Below are positions 41,529 through 51,498 of a stretch of 64,000 nt of DNA, piece after piece. The notes beneath the pieces are model-generated. The model was given only the letters and a program-made list of their open reading frames with translations, was not told where the DNA came from and ran no database searches. Location: NCBI RefSeq assembly GCF_029948085.1, contig NZ_JARZZP010000011.1, positions 20,054 to 84,053 on the forward strand, given 5' to 3'. The stretch's first letter is position 1. Every line of letters starts with the position of its first letter. The position numbers and the translations under genes were made by a program. The DNA comes from Streptococcus taonis (GTDB lineage Bacteria > Bacillota > Bacilli > Lactobacillales > Streptococcaceae).

Positions 41529-42158
41529 CTACTTAGGCTCTACTTTGAGAATCTGATCTGCAATATTTTCTGCAAACTGGAGATCGTGGGTTACCACAAT
41601 CTGAGTCATGCCTAGTTCCCGATTTTGTAGAATCAGTTTTTCAACCTCGAGACGCAACTCTGGGTCAAGGGCTGAAGTTGGTTCGTCATAACCAATCACT
41701 TCAGGATCTATCATCATAGCGCGTGCTAAGGCAACACGTTGCTTTTGACCACCAGATAATGAGTATGGATAAGCATCTGCGTGAGCTTCGAGCCCCAGAC
41801 GAGCGAGTAAGTCGGTTGCCTTCTTCTTGGCATCTGCTTCAGACAGCCCCATAGTTTTGATGGGTGACAAAATCAAGTTCTCCATAACGGATAAGTGAGG
41901 AAAAAGCTGAAAATCTTGAAAAACAAAACCTAATAAGTGACGCTTTTCAAGTTCATCCAAAGGTAGGGATTCTCCATTATAAAAAATCTCACCTGAATCA
42001 ATGGTTTCAAGTCCAGCTAACATTCTAAGCAAGGTTGTCTTCCCACCACCAGAAGGTCCAACGATGGCCAAAATCTGCTTTTCAGGAATTGTTAAACTGA
42101 AATTGGATAAAATTTCTTTTTTTCCAAATTTTTTGCTGATATTTCTTAACTCTAACAT
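41529..42158 (-). CDS. Amino-acid ABC transporter ATPase
   Basis: A 209-aa ATPase of the polar amino acid class (GlnQ-like), slightly short. Walker A GPSGGGKTT, signature LSGGQKQRVALARAM, Walker B VIGYDEPTSALD. AGGAGG precedes the ATG at 42158; the longer ORF start lies within the permease gene. Confidence 0.92.
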   Translation of the reverse strand: MLELRNISKKFGKKEILSNFSLTIPEKQILAIVGPSGGGKTTLLRMLAGLETIDSGEIFYNGESLPLDELEKRHLLGFVFQDFQLFPHLSVMENLILSPIKTMGLSEADAKKKATDLLARLGLEAHADAYPYSLSGGQKQRVALARAMMIDPEVIGYDEPTSALDPELRLEVEKLILQNRELGMTQIVVTHDLQFAENIADQILKVEPK

Positions 42159-42168
42159 GGATAACCTC

Positions 42169-42810
42169 CTATCTATAGTAGCTGAACTTCTTCTCAAGTT
42201 TCTTAGCTATAATCGTAACAATACCAATCATGAGAAGATAGATAGCTCCTGCTAGAAACATTGGAATCAAGCTGGCATCACGATTGGCTGCAGTACGACT
42301 AGCTAGAATCAGATCAGAAATACCGAGCGCATAGACCAGTGAAGTATCCTTAACCAGACTCATAACTTCGTTAAATACACTTGGCAAAACAATCTTGGTC
42401 ACTTGTGGCAAGATAATATAGCGGACGGTATCGATAGGTTTGAATTTCAAAACCTTAGCTGCCTCATATTGCCCTTGAGGAATGGTTGCAATCCCTCCAC
42501 GGAATATTTCTGCAAAGTAGGCCGCATAATTAAGCGTGAAGGCAATAATCGCTGCTGGTACCCGATCAAGTCGAATTCCGATACTTGGGAGGACATAATA
42601 AATAAAAATCAACTGTAGGAGTAAGGGTGTTCCACGCATCACCCAGATATAGATGTCAATCATGTAATGGAGGGGTTTCCAATGCACCTGTAAGCAAAAA
42701 GCAACCAAAATGCCTAAAGGGATTGAAAAAAGTAAGACCAGTGCAAAAACTTGTAAGGTCATTGTCGCACCGCTCAATAAACTTGGTAATATCTCAAATA
42801 AGTAAGACAT
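42169..42810 (-). CDS. Amino-acid ABC transporter permease
   Basis: A 213-aa HisM-family permease with about five helices and the EAA loop (YEAAKVLKFKPIDTVRYIILPQ). AGGAGG precedes the ATG at 42810. First gene of the transporter; promoter at 42839-42866. Substrate not fixed, cystine or another polar amino acid likely. Confidence 0.92.
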   Translation of the reverse strand: MSYLFEILPSLLSGATMTLQVFALVLLFSIPLGILVAFCLQVHWKPLHYMIDIYIWVMRGTPLLLQLIFIYYVLPSIGIRLDRVPAAIIAFTLNYAAYFAEIFRGGIATIPQGQYEAAKVLKFKPIDTVRYIILPQVTKIVLPSVFNEVMSLVKDTSLVYALGISDLILASRTAANRDASLIPMFLAGAIYLLMIGIVTIIAKKLEKKFSYYR

Positions 42811-42838
42811 ATTCCACCTCCTAAAAATAATTGTTCTC

Positions 42839-42866
42839 ATTATAGCATAAATAAACACAAAATCAA
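42839..42866 (-). promoter_or_regulatory. Promoter of the amino-acid ABC operon
   Basis: TTGATT (42866-42861), 16-nt spacer ending in TGC, TATAAT (42844-42839). Confidence 0.65.
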
Positions 42867-43010
42867 AGAATTTCAGAAACTTTCATGAATTTTTAAAACT
42901 TTAACCTTGATTTCCGAACAATAGTGTTCATGAGAAAAATTTTCTACTTACATAAAGAATCAGATGTCACAATTTGAGAAGAGATTCCTTTCCGTTTCTC
43001 TCCTATTTCA

Positions 43011-43019
43011 TGATATAAT
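43011..43019 (+). promoter_or_regulatory. Extended -10 promoter giving a leaderless plsY mRNA
   Basis: TGA-TATAAT ends 6 nt before the ATG at 43026, so transcription should start at or next to the start codon. Confidence 0.65.
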
Positions 43020-43025
43020 AGAAGC

Positions 43026-43667
43026 ATGATGACAATAGTATTATTAATTTTAGCTTATTTATTGGGTTCAATTCCTTCAGGCTTGTGGATTGGACAAATA
43101 TTCTTTAACATCAATCTAAGAGAACATGGTTCTGGCAATACTGGAACAACCAATACCTTCCGTATTTTAGGTAAGAAAGCGGGTATGGCAACCTTCGTGA
43201 TTGATTTTTTCAAAGGAACCATCGCAACCCTGCTTCCCCTTATCTTCCATGTACAAGGAATCTCTCCTCTCATTTTTGGTCTCTTAGCCGTAATCGGACA
43301 TACTTTCCCAATTTTTGCAGGATTTAAGGGAGGTAAGGCTGTCGCAACCAGTGCTGGAGTCATTTTCGGATTTGCTCCTCTATTTTGCCTCTATCTAGCA
43401 GTTGTCTTCTTTGGAACTCTTTATCTAGGAAGTATGATTTCTCTCTCTAGTGTTACTGCTGCCCTTGCTGCTGTACTTGGGGTTATTCTCTTTCCACTTA
43501 TCAGTTTCCTACTGCCAAGTTACGATTTATTATTTGTAGTGATTATCCTAGCCCTCGCAAGTCTAATTATCATTCGCCACAAGGATAACATCAATCGTAT
43601 TCGTAATAAAACAGAAAATCTTGTTCCTTGGGGACTAAATCTTACCCATCAAAAACCTAAAAAATAA
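43026..43667 (+). CDS. plsY: Acyl-phosphate:glycerol-3-phosphate acyltransferase
   Basis: A 213-aa membrane enzyme for the first step of phosphatidic acid synthesis. The three family motifs are [12 protein letters not shown], the [17 protein letters not shown] loop and the [19 protein letters not shown] block, with about five to seven helices between. Two ATG codons are in tandem at the start. No Shine-Dalgarno is present, consistent with a leaderless mRNA. Lone plus-strand gene among minus-strand neighbours. Confidence 0.95.
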   Translation: MMTIVLLILAYLLGSIPSGLWIGQIFFNINLREHGSGNTGTTNTFRILGKKAGMATFVIDFFKGTIATLLPLIFHVQGISPLIFGLLAVIGHTFPIFAGFKGGKAVATSAGVIFGFAPLFCLYLAVVFFGTLYLGSMISLSSVTAALAAVLGVILFPLISFLLPSYDLLFVVIILALASLIIIRHKDNINRIRNKTENLVPWGLNLTHQKPKK

Positions 43668-43696
43668 AGCGTCAGTTTCAAACCGACGCTTTTTTG
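43666..43696. terminator. Bidirectional terminator of plsY and the nucleoside permease
   Basis: AAAGCGTC (43666-43673) pairs with GACGCTTT around 11 nt, followed by T-rich DNA; between convergent genes. Confidence 0.8.
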
Positions 43697-43697
43697 T

Positions 43698-44654
43698 TTA
43701 TTTAGATTTGATATAGTTGATACCATCTGCCTTCGGTGCAACAGCTTTACCAAAGAAGGCTGCTAGTACGACAATGGTCAAGAGATATGGTGCAATTTGC
43801 AAGTAAACGGCTGGGACTCCTTGCAAGAAAGGAAGTTGAGAACCGATAACTGCTAAACTTTGTGATAGTCCAAAGAAGAGACTTGAAAGCATAGCACCAA
43901 CAGGATTCCATTTACCGAAGATCATAGCAGCAAGTGCGATAAATCCAGGTCCAACGATAGTTGTAACTGAGAAGTTAACGGAAATTGACTGAGCGTAGAT
44001 AGCTCCACCGATTCCTCCAAGGAAACCTGAAATCACAACTCCAAGATATCTCATCTTGTAGACATTTATCCCCAAAGTATCTGCTGCTTGTGGATGTTCA
44101 CCAACTGAACGGAGGCGAAGCCCAAAGCGAGTTTTAAAGAGGACAAACCATGCTAAGAATGAGAAGGCAATTGCTAGATAACCAAGTAAACTTGTTGACT
44201 TGAAGAAGATATCTCCGATAACTGGGATATTAGCCAAAAGAGGGAAATCAAAACGTCCAAAAGTTTGCGTTAAGTTATCCGTTTGTCCCTTGTTATAAAG
44301 CACCTTCACCAAGAAGACTGCCAAGGCTGGCGCCATCAAGTTAAGTACGGTACCACTGACAACATGGTCAGCACGAAAATGAACTGTAGCTACTGCGTGA
44401 ATCAGTGAAAAGATAGCTCCGACTAATCCACCAACTAGAAGAGCCAACCAAGGAGTTAATGCTCCCAAATCTTGTGCAAATTCAAGGTTAAAAACAACTC
44501 CAGAGAAGGCACCCATGACCATGATTCCTTCAAGTCCAACGTTAACAACTCCACCACGTTCAGAGAAAACGCCTCCGATACTTGTAAAAATAAGTGGTGC
44601 TGAGTAAATCAACATTGAAGAAACCATAAGGGTTAGCATTGTTGTAATCGACAT
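43698..44654 (-). CDS. Nucleoside ABC transporter permease (second)
   Basis: A 318-aa BPD_transp_2-type permease, about eight to ten helices, with the conserved VNVGLEGIMVMGAFSGVV and LGINVYKMRY loop. Partner of the adjacent permease, ATPase and PnrA lipoprotein, an importer shown to take up nucleosides in pneumococcus. Starts 2 nt after its neighbour. Confidence 0.9.
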   Translation of the reverse strand: MSITTMLTLMVSSMLIYSAPLIFTSIGGVFSERGGVVNVGLEGIMVMGAFSGVVFNLEFAQDLGALTPWLALLVGGLVGAIFSLIHAVATVHFRADHVVSGTVLNLMAPALAVFLVKVLYNKGQTDNLTQTFGRFDFPLLANIPVIGDIFFKSTSLLGYLAIAFSFLAWFVLFKTRFGLRLRSVGEHPQAADTLGINVYKMRYLGVVISGFLGGIGGAIYAQSISVNFSVTTIVGPGFIALAAMIFGKWNPVGAMLSSLFFGLSQSLAVIGSQLPFLQGVPAVYLQIAPYLLTIVVLAAFFGKAVAPKADGINYIKSK

Positions 44655-44656
44655 CC

Positions 44657-45718
44657 TTATTTACCTCCTTTAAGTTGTTTTCTTGGTTTGACAAAGCGTT
44701 CGATGATGTAGTGAACGCTGACAAAGAAGATAATTGAGGCTGTAACAATACTTACAAGCTCAGATGGTACTTGAGCAGCATTCATACCAGGGGCTCCAAC
44801 TTGAAGTACTCCGAACAAGAAGGCTGCAAATAGAATTCCAACTGGTGAGTTTGCAGCAAGTAGGCTGACCGCCATACCATTAAATCCGACTGCCAATGAT
44901 GAACCTTGAACATAGACGTTTTGGAAGGTACCAAGTCCTTCTACAGCTCCACCTAGACCTGCAAGAGCACCTGAGATAATCATTGATAGAATAATGGTTC
45001 GTTTAGCTGAAATACCTGCGTATTCAGAAGCATTTGGATTGAGACCAACTGCACGGATTTCAAAACCGAGAGTTGTCTTCTTAAGCAAGAACCAGATTAC
45101 TGCAACTGCAATGATAGCAAAGAAAATCCCAATATTCATACGAGAGTTTCCAGTTAACTCAGCAAGCCAAGGTGTTTGATAAGTTGCGTTTGCACTTACT
45201 CGAATTGATGAGTCAGTACTTTGCATGATATCTTTAGGGAAAGAGTGGATAAAGGCATTACTTGTATAGAGAACAATGTAGTTCATCATGATGGTTACGA
45301 TGACTTCAGATGTTCCAAGATAGGCTCTTAAAATACCAGGAATGGCACCAACTATTCCTCCAGCCACCAGCGCAATGACAACTGTCGCAAGAATCAACAA
45401 TGGACGTGGCAAATCTGGATTTGAAAGAGCGAACCAGCCACTCATAACCCAACCAGCGAGTGCTTGTCCTGGAAGCCCGACATTAAAGAAACCGGCACGA
45501 CTCGCAACTGCAAATCCAAGAGCAATCAAGACTAATGGCCCCATTGCACGGAAGATTTCACCAATACCACGAACACTACCAAAGGCTGTGTAGAACAACT
45601 CTTCATAACCCCAAATAGCATCATAGCCAAAAATCCACATGACGATGGCTCCAAGCAAGATTCCAAGGATAACAGAAATCAAGGGAACCGAAATTTGTTG
45701 TAATTTTTTAGACATCAC
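44657..45718 (-). CDS. Nucleoside ABC transporter permease (first)
   Basis: A 353-aa permease of the same family, with FFNVGLPGQALAGWV and the GLNPNASEYAGIS coupling loop. Overlaps the ATPase gene by 4 nt. Confidence 0.9.
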   Translation of the reverse strand: MMSKKLQQISVPLISVILGILLGAIVMWIFGYDAIWGYEELFYTAFGSVRGIGEIFRAMGPLVLIALGFAVASRAGFFNVGLPGQALAGWVMSGWFALSNPDLPRPLLILATVVIALVAGGIVGAIPGILRAYLGTSEVIVTIMMNYIVLYTSNAFIHSFPKDIMQSTDSSIRVSANATYQTPWLAELTGNSRMNIGIFFAIIAVAVIWFLLKKTTLGFEIRAVGLNPNASEYAGISAKRTIILSMIISGALAGLGGAVEGLGTFQNVYVQGSSLAVGFNGMAVSLLAANSPVGILFAAFLFGVLQVGAPGMNAAQVPSELVSIVTASIIFFVSVHYIIERFVKPRKQLKGGK

Positions 45719-47244
45719 TCTACTCCTTTTTCCAATTCACCACCAGCCATCAAGACACCAAGTTCTTGCTTGTTGGTTGTTTCTGGCGTTACAATCCCTT
45801 GAATCTTACCATCATGGATAACAGCGATTCTATCTGATACGTTTAGAATCTCATCTAGTTCAAAGCTGACTACAAGGACAGCTTTCCCATTATCACGTTC
45901 TTGAATCAAGCGTTTGTGAATGTACTCAATGGCACCGACGTCCAAACCACGAGTTGGTTGGCTGACGATGAGGAGATCCGGATTTCGATTAATCTCCCGA
46001 GCGATAATTGCTTTTTGTTGATTTCCTCCAGAAAGGGCAGAAGCAGGAACAATCTCACTAGCAGCACGAACATCAAACTCCTGCATCAATTTTTTTGCAT
46101 AGTCAAGGATATTCGTATAATTTAAAATTCCCTTCTTGCTAAGAGGTTCTTTATAATAGGTTTGAAGAGCGATATTTTCAGAAATCATCATTTCCAAGAC
46201 CAAACCATCACGGTGACGGTCTTCCGGAACGTGACCAACGCTCAGTTCAGTAATTTGACGTGGATGCAATCCTACAATGGACTGGCCTTTCAATTCCACA
46301 CTACCAGACTCAATCTTACGAAGTCCTGTGATAGCTTGGATCAATTCAGACTGACCATTTCCATCAATTCCGGCAATTCCGACAATCTCACCAGCTCGAA
46401 CATCGAGTGAAAGATTTTTAACAGCAGGAACGCCACGGTTTTCATGAACAAGCAAGTCTTTGATGGAAAGAACGACTTCTTTAGGTTGTGGTGCTTGCTT
46501 CTCAGTTTTGAAGGAAACAGAACGTCCCACCATCATCTCAGCCAAGTCAGCGTTAGTCGCACCAGCAATCTCAACTGTTTCGATTGATTTCCCACGACGG
46601 ATAACTGTAACGCGGTCAGAAACCGCACGAATTTCATCCAACTTGTGGGTAATCAAGATAATTGATTTGCCTTCTTTGACCAAGTTTTTCATGATAGCCA
46701 TCAACTCATCGATTTCTGATGGCGTTAAAACAGCAGTTGGTTCGTCAAAGATAAGAATATCGGCACCACGATAAAGTGTCTTCAAAATTTCAACACGTTG
46801 TTGAGCACCAACAGAGATATCTGCTACTTTGGCAGAAGGATCCACAGCTAGTCCATAACGCTCTGATAATTCAAGAATCTCTCGACTTGCTTGAGCAATA
46901 TCTAGGACACCATTTTTAGTCAATTCACTTCCTAAAATGATATTCTCAGCAACAGTGAAAGCCTCTACCAACATAAAGTGTTGGTGAACCATTCCAATCC
47001 CTAGACTAGCGGCTTTTGATGGCGAGTCTAGTTTTACAACTTGACCGTTAACCACAATTTCACCACTAGTTGGTTCTAGAAGCCCTGCTAGCATGTTCAT
47101 AAGAGTGGACTTACCAGCTCCATTTTCTCCTAAAAGTGCATGAATTTCACCTTTACGAAGTTCTAGGTTAATTTTGTCGTTAGCGACAAATTCACCAAAA
47201 ACTTTGGTAATTTCACGCATCTCAATGACATTTTCGTGTGCCAT
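45715..47244 (-). CDS. Nucleoside ABC transporter ATPase (tandem nucleotide-binding domains)
   Basis: A 509-aa protein with two ABC domains, like RbsA/BmpA-linked ATPases. Domain one has Walker A GENGAGKST (37-45) and the signature-like SVGAQQRVEI; domain two has a degenerate Walker A (GIDGNGQSEL) and signature LSGGNQQKAIIAREI. The asymmetry is normal for this class. It is separated from pnrA by 141 nt with three hairpins. Confidence 0.93.
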   Translation of the reverse strand: MAHENVIEMREITKVFGEFVANDKINLELRKGEIHALLGENGAGKSTLMNMLAGLLEPTSGEIVVNGQVVKLDSPSKAASLGIGMVHQHFMLVEAFTVAENIILGSELTKNGVLDIAQASREILELSERYGLAVDPSAKVADISVGAQQRVEILKTLYRGADILIFDEPTAVLTPSEIDELMAIMKNLVKEGKSIILITHKLDEIRAVSDRVTVIRRGKSIETVEIAGATNADLAEMMVGRSVSFKTEKQAPQPKEVVLSIKDLLVHENRGVPAVKNLSLDVRAGEIVGIAGIDGNGQSELIQAITGLRKIESGSVELKGQSIVGLHPRQITELSVGHVPEDRHRDGLVLEMMISENIALQTYYKEPLSKKGILNYTNILDYAKKLMQEFDVRAASEIVPASALSGGNQQKAIIAREINRNPDLLIVSQPTRGLDVGAIEYIHKRLIQERDNGKAVLVVSFELDEILNVSDRIAVIHDGKIQGIVTPETTNKQELGVLMAGGELEKGVE

Positions 47245-47285
47245 GTGCTCTTCCTTTCAGAGTTTTATTTTGTTTCAATAAAACC

Positions 47286-47360
47286 TGCTAAAGAAACTTA
47301 GCAAGCTCTATTGAGACAAAACACTTTGTCTCAATTCTTAAAGAAGCGGCCACAGGCCGC
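47286..47360 (-). promoter_or_regulatory. Three hairpins between pnrA and its ABC genes
   Basis: On the minus strand: GCGGCC-TGT-GGCCGC then TTCTTT (47346-47360), a perfect ATTGAGACAAA/TTTGTCTCAAT stem (47310-47335), and TGCTAA/TTAGCA (47286-47303). They probably attenuate transcription or protect the pnrA mRNA end, so that binding protein exceeds permease. Confidence 0.55.
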
Positions 47361-47385
47361 TCCCCTAAGAAATGACTTTCATCCA

Positions 47386-48441
47386 TTATTTTTCAGGAAC
47401 TTTTACACTTCCATCAAGGATTTTAGCTTTTGCATCTTCAACAGCTTTTTTACCTTCTTCAGAAAGGTTAGTTGTTACTAGATCAACCCCTTTATCCTTC
47501 AATGAGTAAACGATCACTTGACCGCCAGGGAATTCACCTTTTTCAGTTTTGTTTGCGATATCTTGAACTGTTGTTCCGACTTGTTTCAAAGTAGAAGCAA
47601 GTACGAAGTTTGATTCTTTACCATCTTTAGAAGTATATTTACCTTCTTCAACTTGGTCACGGTCTACACCGATAACCCAAACTTTTTCGCCTTCGTTTTT
47701 GCTTTCATTCAAAGATTTAGCTTCTGAGAAGACACCTGCACCAGTACCACCAGCTGCTTGGTAGATTACGTCTGCACCTGCAGCGTATTGAGCTGCAGCG
47801 ATTGTTTTACCTTTAGCGGCATCACCAAATGAACCAGCGTAGTCTACTTGTACTTTGATAGATGGGTCAACTGACTCAACACCAGCTTTGAAACCAGCTG
47901 CGAAACGAGAAATAACTTCAGATTCCATACCACCTACAAAACCAACTTGTTTTGTTTTAGTAGTTTTAGCTGCTGCTACACCTGCAAGGTAAGCTGCTTC
48001 GTTATCAGCAAATGTTACACTTGCTACGTTCTTTTGATCTTTAATCACATCATCAATCAAAACATAGTTCAAGTCTGCATGTTCTTTCGCTGCTTCTTCA
48101 ACTGCATTGTGAAGGGCAAAACCAACACCATAAATCAAGTTGTAGCTTCCTGCTGCTTGGTTCAAGTTGTTAGCATAGTCAGCTTCACTTGTTGATTGGA
48201 AGTATGTGTAGCCTTTATCTTTTGCAAGATTGTGCTCTTTACCCCAAGCTTGAAGACCTTCCCAAGCTGATTGGTTGAATGATTTATCATCAACACCACC
48301 AGTATCTGTAACGATAGCTGCTTTAGTCTTCAAATCAGAAGATGAAGATGCTGCGTTACGAGAAGAGCGATTACCACATGCAGCAAGTCCAAATGCTGCT
48401 ACTGCAACTAGACCAAGGCCTAGCCATTGTTTCTTGTTCAT
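47386..48441 (-). CDS. pnrA: Nucleoside-binding lipoprotein PnrA (BMP family)
   Basis: A 351-aa BMP-family binding protein. Lipobox LAAC with Cys22; ATPIVTDTGGVDDKSFNQS-like start reads AIVTDTGGVDDKSFNQSAW here. Pneumococcal PnrA binds purine and pyrimidine nucleosides. The ATG at 48441 has AGGAGG upstream. Downstream of cdd in the nucleoside-salvage operon. Confidence 0.93.
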   Translation of the reverse strand: MNKKQWLGLGLVAVAAFGLAACGNRSSRNAASSSSDLKTKAAIVTDTGGVDDKSFNQSAWEGLQAWGKEHNLAKDKGYTYFQSTSEADYANNLNQAAGSYNLIYGVGFALHNAVEEAAKEHADLNYVLIDDVIKDQKNVASVTFADNEAAYLAGVAAAKTTKTKQVGFVGGMESEVISRFAAGFKAGVESVDPSIKVQVDYAGSFGDAAKGKTIAAAQYAAGADVIYQAAGGTGAGVFSEAKSLNESKNEGEKVWVIGVDRDQVEEGKYTSKDGKESNFVLASTLKQVGTTVQDIANKTEKGEFPGGQVIVYSLKDKGVDLVTTNLSEEGKKAVEDAKAKILDGSVKVPEK

Positions 48442-48465
48442 TACTGAACCTCCTAAATAAGATGC

Positions 48466-48526
48466 GCAACGAAGTTGCAAGTATGGATTGATTGGTCACA
48501 AGGACCCTTGTCACTCAGGGAGTGAC
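48466..48526 (-). promoter_or_regulatory. Two hairpins between cdd and pnrA
   Basis: GTCACTC-AGG-GAGTGAC (48510-48526) and GCAAC-GAA-GTTGC (48466-48478). No T-run follows, so these look like RNA processing or stability elements rather than terminators. Confidence 0.4.
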
Positions 48527-48535
48527 GCAGACTAA

Positions 48536-48925
48536 CTAATGCAAGTCTGTAAATGAGTATGGAAGTAATTCCCCGACCGTCATCTCGACCGTCGATTTAT
48601 CTTTGGCAACTAAGGTCACCTTTAGATCTTGTTCAAAAAATTCGACCATAACTTGGCGACAAGCTCCACATGGAGAAATAGGTTTCTCAGTTTGACCATA
48701 AACAATCAATTCTGAAAACTCCCGTTGTCCTTCAGAAACAGCTTTAAAAATAGCTGTTCTCTCACCACAGTTGGTCAAGGGGTAGCTAGCATTTTCAATA
48801 TTGCATCCTGTATAGACGCTTCCATCCTTAGCAACCAAAACGGCACCGATTGGAAAGTGTGAATAGGGTACATAGGCGTTTTGACTAGTCTCAATCGCTA
48901 AGTCAATCAACTCAGTAGTCGCCAT
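48536..48925 (-). CDS. cdd: Cytidine deaminase
   Basis: A 129-aa tetrameric-type enzyme converting (deoxy)cytidine to (deoxy)uridine. Zinc ligands Cys53, Cys86 and Cys89 and catalytic Glu55 are seen in NCGERTAIF and SPCGACRQV. Overlaps deoC by 14 nt. Confidence 0.97.
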   Translation of the reverse strand: MATTELIDLAIETSQNAYVPYSHFPIGAVLVAKDGSVYTGCNIENASYPLTNCGERTAIFKAVSEGQREFSELIVYGQTEKPISPCGACRQVMVEFFEQDLKVTLVAKDKSTVEMTVGELLPYSFTDLH

Positions 48926-49574
48926 CTGCTAACTCTCCTTTTAAGATTGCTACACCAGAAGATGTTCCGATACGAGTAGCTCCAGCTTCAACAAAGGCAA
49001 CAGCATCTGCATAAGAACGAGCACCACCAGCAGCTTTAACCCCCATATCAGGTCCAACTGTTTGGCGCATTAATTTAACATCCGGTAGGGTTGCACCACC
49101 TGTTGAGAAGCCTGTTGACGTCTTGACAAAGTCTGCTCCTGCTTTCTGGGCTAGCTGGCAAGCCTGAACTTTTTCTTCATCAGTTAACAAACAAGCCTCA
49201 ATAATAACCTTAACCAGTTTGTCTCCACTTGCTTCAACAACTGCTCGAATATCTGACTCAACTAAATCAGCATTCCCAGACTTGAGTGCTCCAACATTGA
49301 TGACCATATCAATCTCATCAGCACCATTTTGGATAGCTTCTTTAGTTTCGAAGGCTTTAACAGCAGATGTTATGGCTCCAAGAGGAAAGCCTACAACCGT
49401 ACAAACCTTGACATCAGTATTTTCTAGACCAGATTTGGCATGAGCAACCCAGCACGGATTGACACAAACACTGGCAAAATCATAGTCTTTGGCTTCAGAT
49501 AACAAACGATCAATTTGTTCCACTGTTGCATCTTGTTTTAAAAGCGTATGATCAATGTATTTATTTAATTTCAT
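48912..49574 (-). CDS. deoC: Deoxyribose-phosphate aldolase
   Basis: A 220-aa class I aldolase splitting deoxyribose-5-phosphate to acetaldehyde and glyceraldehyde-3-phosphate. The Schiff-base lysine is Lys151 in [15 protein letters not shown]; Asp89 (in [12 protein letters not shown]) is the partner. Same operon as pdp and cdd. Confidence 0.96.
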   Translation of the reverse strand: MKLNKYIDHTLLKQDATVEQIDRLLSEAKDYDFASVCVNPCWVAHAKSGLENTDVKVCTVVGFPLGAITSAVKAFETKEAIQNGADEIDMVINVGALKSGNADLVESDIRAVVEASGDKLVKVIIEACLLTDEEKVQACQLAQKAGADFVKTSTGFSTGGATLPDVKLMRQTVGPDMGVKAAGGARSYADAVAFVEAGATRIGTSSGVAILKGELADGDY

Positions 49575-49591
49575 TTCGGTTTTTCCTTAAA

Positions 49592-50875
49592 TTAGGAGAT
49601 GATTTCGATAATTTCACGCGATTTTATCACTTCATCACTTATTTTAATTTTAACATATTTTTGGAAATCTGTAACTAGTTCCGGAGAAATTTTGCCATTT
49701 GTATATACTTTTGCAACAATTTCACCCTTTCTGACAAAGTCTCCAACTTTCTTCTCAAAAACAATCCCCGTCTCATAATCAAGGGCGTCTGTTTTCACTG
49801 CACGACCAGCACCCAATCTCATGGCAAAAAGACCAAACTCCATGGCTGGAAGTTCTGCTATAATACCATCCTCCTGAGCAGGAATATCAACTATATGGTC
49901 AACTTTTACTGGACGATAGAGGTCTTCTAAATCTCCACCCTGAGCTACAACCATTTCTTCGAATTTCTGGAGTGCCTTACCATTTTCAAGATGTTCCCTT
50001 ACTTCCTCGACTGTTTTTTCAACATTTGCTAAAGATAGCATAATCTGGGCTAACTCGCAGATAAAATGACTAATATCTTCACGTCCCTTTCCTTGAAGAA
50101 TTTCCAGTGCTTCTAGGATTTCCAAGCGGTTTCCAATGGCACGTCCCAATGGTTGACTCATGTCCGTAATGACTGCTACTGTCTTGCGACCTACAGCCTT
50201 ACCAAGATTTACCATAGTTTGAGCCAATTCACGGGCCTCGTCCACTGTTTTCATGAAGGCGCCTTCACCAACAGTAACGTCCAGTAAGATAGCGTCAGCT
50301 CCAGCAGCAATCTTTTTACTCATGACCGAACTAGCAATCAAGGGAATAGTATCAACCGTTGCCGTCACATCACGGAGGGCATAAAGCAACTTATCAGCCT
50401 TAACCAGTTGATCGGACTGGCCAATGACTGAAACACCAATATCTTGAACTTGTTTGATAAATTCATCCTGATTTCGTTCAATCTGAAAACCTTTGATGGA
50501 TTCTAATTTATCGATAGTACCGCCGGTATGACCCAGACCTCTACCACTCATCTTAGCAACTGGAACACCGAAACTAGCTACTAAAGGTGCTAGGATTAAA
50601 GTTACCTTATCACCAACTCCACCAGTAGAGTGTTTATCCACCTTAATGCCTTCGATTGGCGATAAATCAAACTCCTGACCTGTCTTAACCATGTTCATAG
50701 TCAAGTCAGAAATCTCATCTATAGTCATTCCCTGGAAATATACTGCCATAGCAAAAGCAGCCATCTGGTAGTCAGGGACGATTCCAGATACATAACCTTC
50801 AATCAGCCATTGGATCTCACTGGAGCTTAGTTCTTGGCCGTCTCTTTTTTTCTGGATTAGATCTACTGCTCTCAT
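49592..50875 (-). CDS. pdp: Pyrimidine-nucleoside phosphorylase
   Basis: A 427-aa enzyme cleaving thymidine, uridine and deoxyuridine with phosphate. The signature KVDKHSTGGVGDKVTLIL is at about 79-96, followed by MSGRGLGHTGGTIDKL. Overlaps the methyltransferase gene by 4 nt. Confidence 0.95.
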   Translation of the reverse strand: MRAVDLIQKKRDGQELSSSEIQWLIEGYVSGIVPDYQMAAFAMAVYFQGMTIDEISDLTMNMVKTGQEFDLSPIEGIKVDKHSTGGVGDKVTLILAPLVASFGVPVAKMSGRGLGHTGGTIDKLESIKGFQIERNQDEFIKQVQDIGVSVIGQSDQLVKADKLLYALRDVTATVDTIPLIASSVMSKKIAAGADAILLDVTVGEGAFMKTVDEARELAQTMVNLGKAVGRKTVAVITDMSQPLGRAIGNRLEILEALEILQGKGREDISHFICELAQIMLSLANVEKTVEEVREHLENGKALQKFEEMVVAQGGDLEDLYRPVKVDHIVDIPAQEDGIIAELPAMEFGLFAMRLGAGRAVKTDALDYETGIVFEKKVGDFVRKGEIVAKVYTNGKISPELVTDFQKYVKIKISDEVIKSREIIEIIS

Positions 50876-51462
50876 TCTTTCACACTTCTAAGGATATAAT
50901 ATCCCTTATCTTTCTTTACAACCTCGCAATTGCCAAAGATTTCTTCCATCTTGCTTTTGGCACTAGGAGCTCCTTGTTTTTTCTGAATAACGATCGTCAA
51001 ATCCCCACCATCTACTAAAAAGTCTATACTTTTCTCAATGATTTCGTGGACTACTTGCTTGCCAGCGCGTATAGGTGGATTGGAAATGACATGGTCAAAT
51101 TGTCCTTCTACCTGCTCATAAATATTAGACTGGAAGATAGTCGCTTGAACCTTGTTTTTTACTGCATTTTGCTGGGCTAAATCCAGGGCACGATTGTTGA
51201 TATCCACCATCGTTGCTTGGGCACCATAAGCCTTAACCAAAGACAAACCTATCGGACCATAGCCACAACCAACATCAAGAATTTTTTCACCTTTTTCAAT
51301 ATCTAGACATCTTAACAACAACTGACTTCCAAAGTCAATCATTTTTTTACTAAAGACACCAGCATCTGTCAAAAAGGTCATCTTTTGCCCAAGTAGCTCA
51401 ACTCTAAGCTCATGAATATCATGGGCTGCATCTGGATTTTCTGCATAATACATTTTACTCAT
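50872..51462 (-). CDS. RsmC-like class I SAM methyltransferase
   Basis: A 196-aa methyltransferase with the SAM motif ILDVGCGYGPIGLSL and the amino-methylating motif SNPPIRAG, as in the C-terminal half of RsmC (16S rRNA G1207). It may methylate rRNA; the target is not proven. First gene of the nucleoside operon. The ATG at 51462 lies 6 nt from the extended -10 box, with no ribosome site. Confidence 0.85.
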   Translation of the reverse strand: MSKMYYAENPDAAHDIHELRVELLGQKMTFLTDAGVFSKKMIDFGSQLLLRCLDIEKGEKILDVGCGYGPIGLSLVKAYGAQATMVDINNRALDLAQQNAVKNKVQATIFQSNIYEQVEGQFDHVISNPPIRAGKQVVHEIIEKSIDFLVDGGDLTIVIQKKQGAPSAKSKMEEIFGNCEVVKKDKGYYILRSVKE

Positions 51463-51468
51463 GATACT

Positions 51469-51498
51469 ATTTTACCATAATTTGACTTAAATTGTAAA
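51469..51498 (-). promoter_or_regulatory. Promoter of the nucleoside-salvage operon, leaderless
   Basis: TTTACA (51498-51493), 18-nt spacer ending in TGG, TAAAAT (51474-51469), 6 nt before the ATG. Confidence 0.65.
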
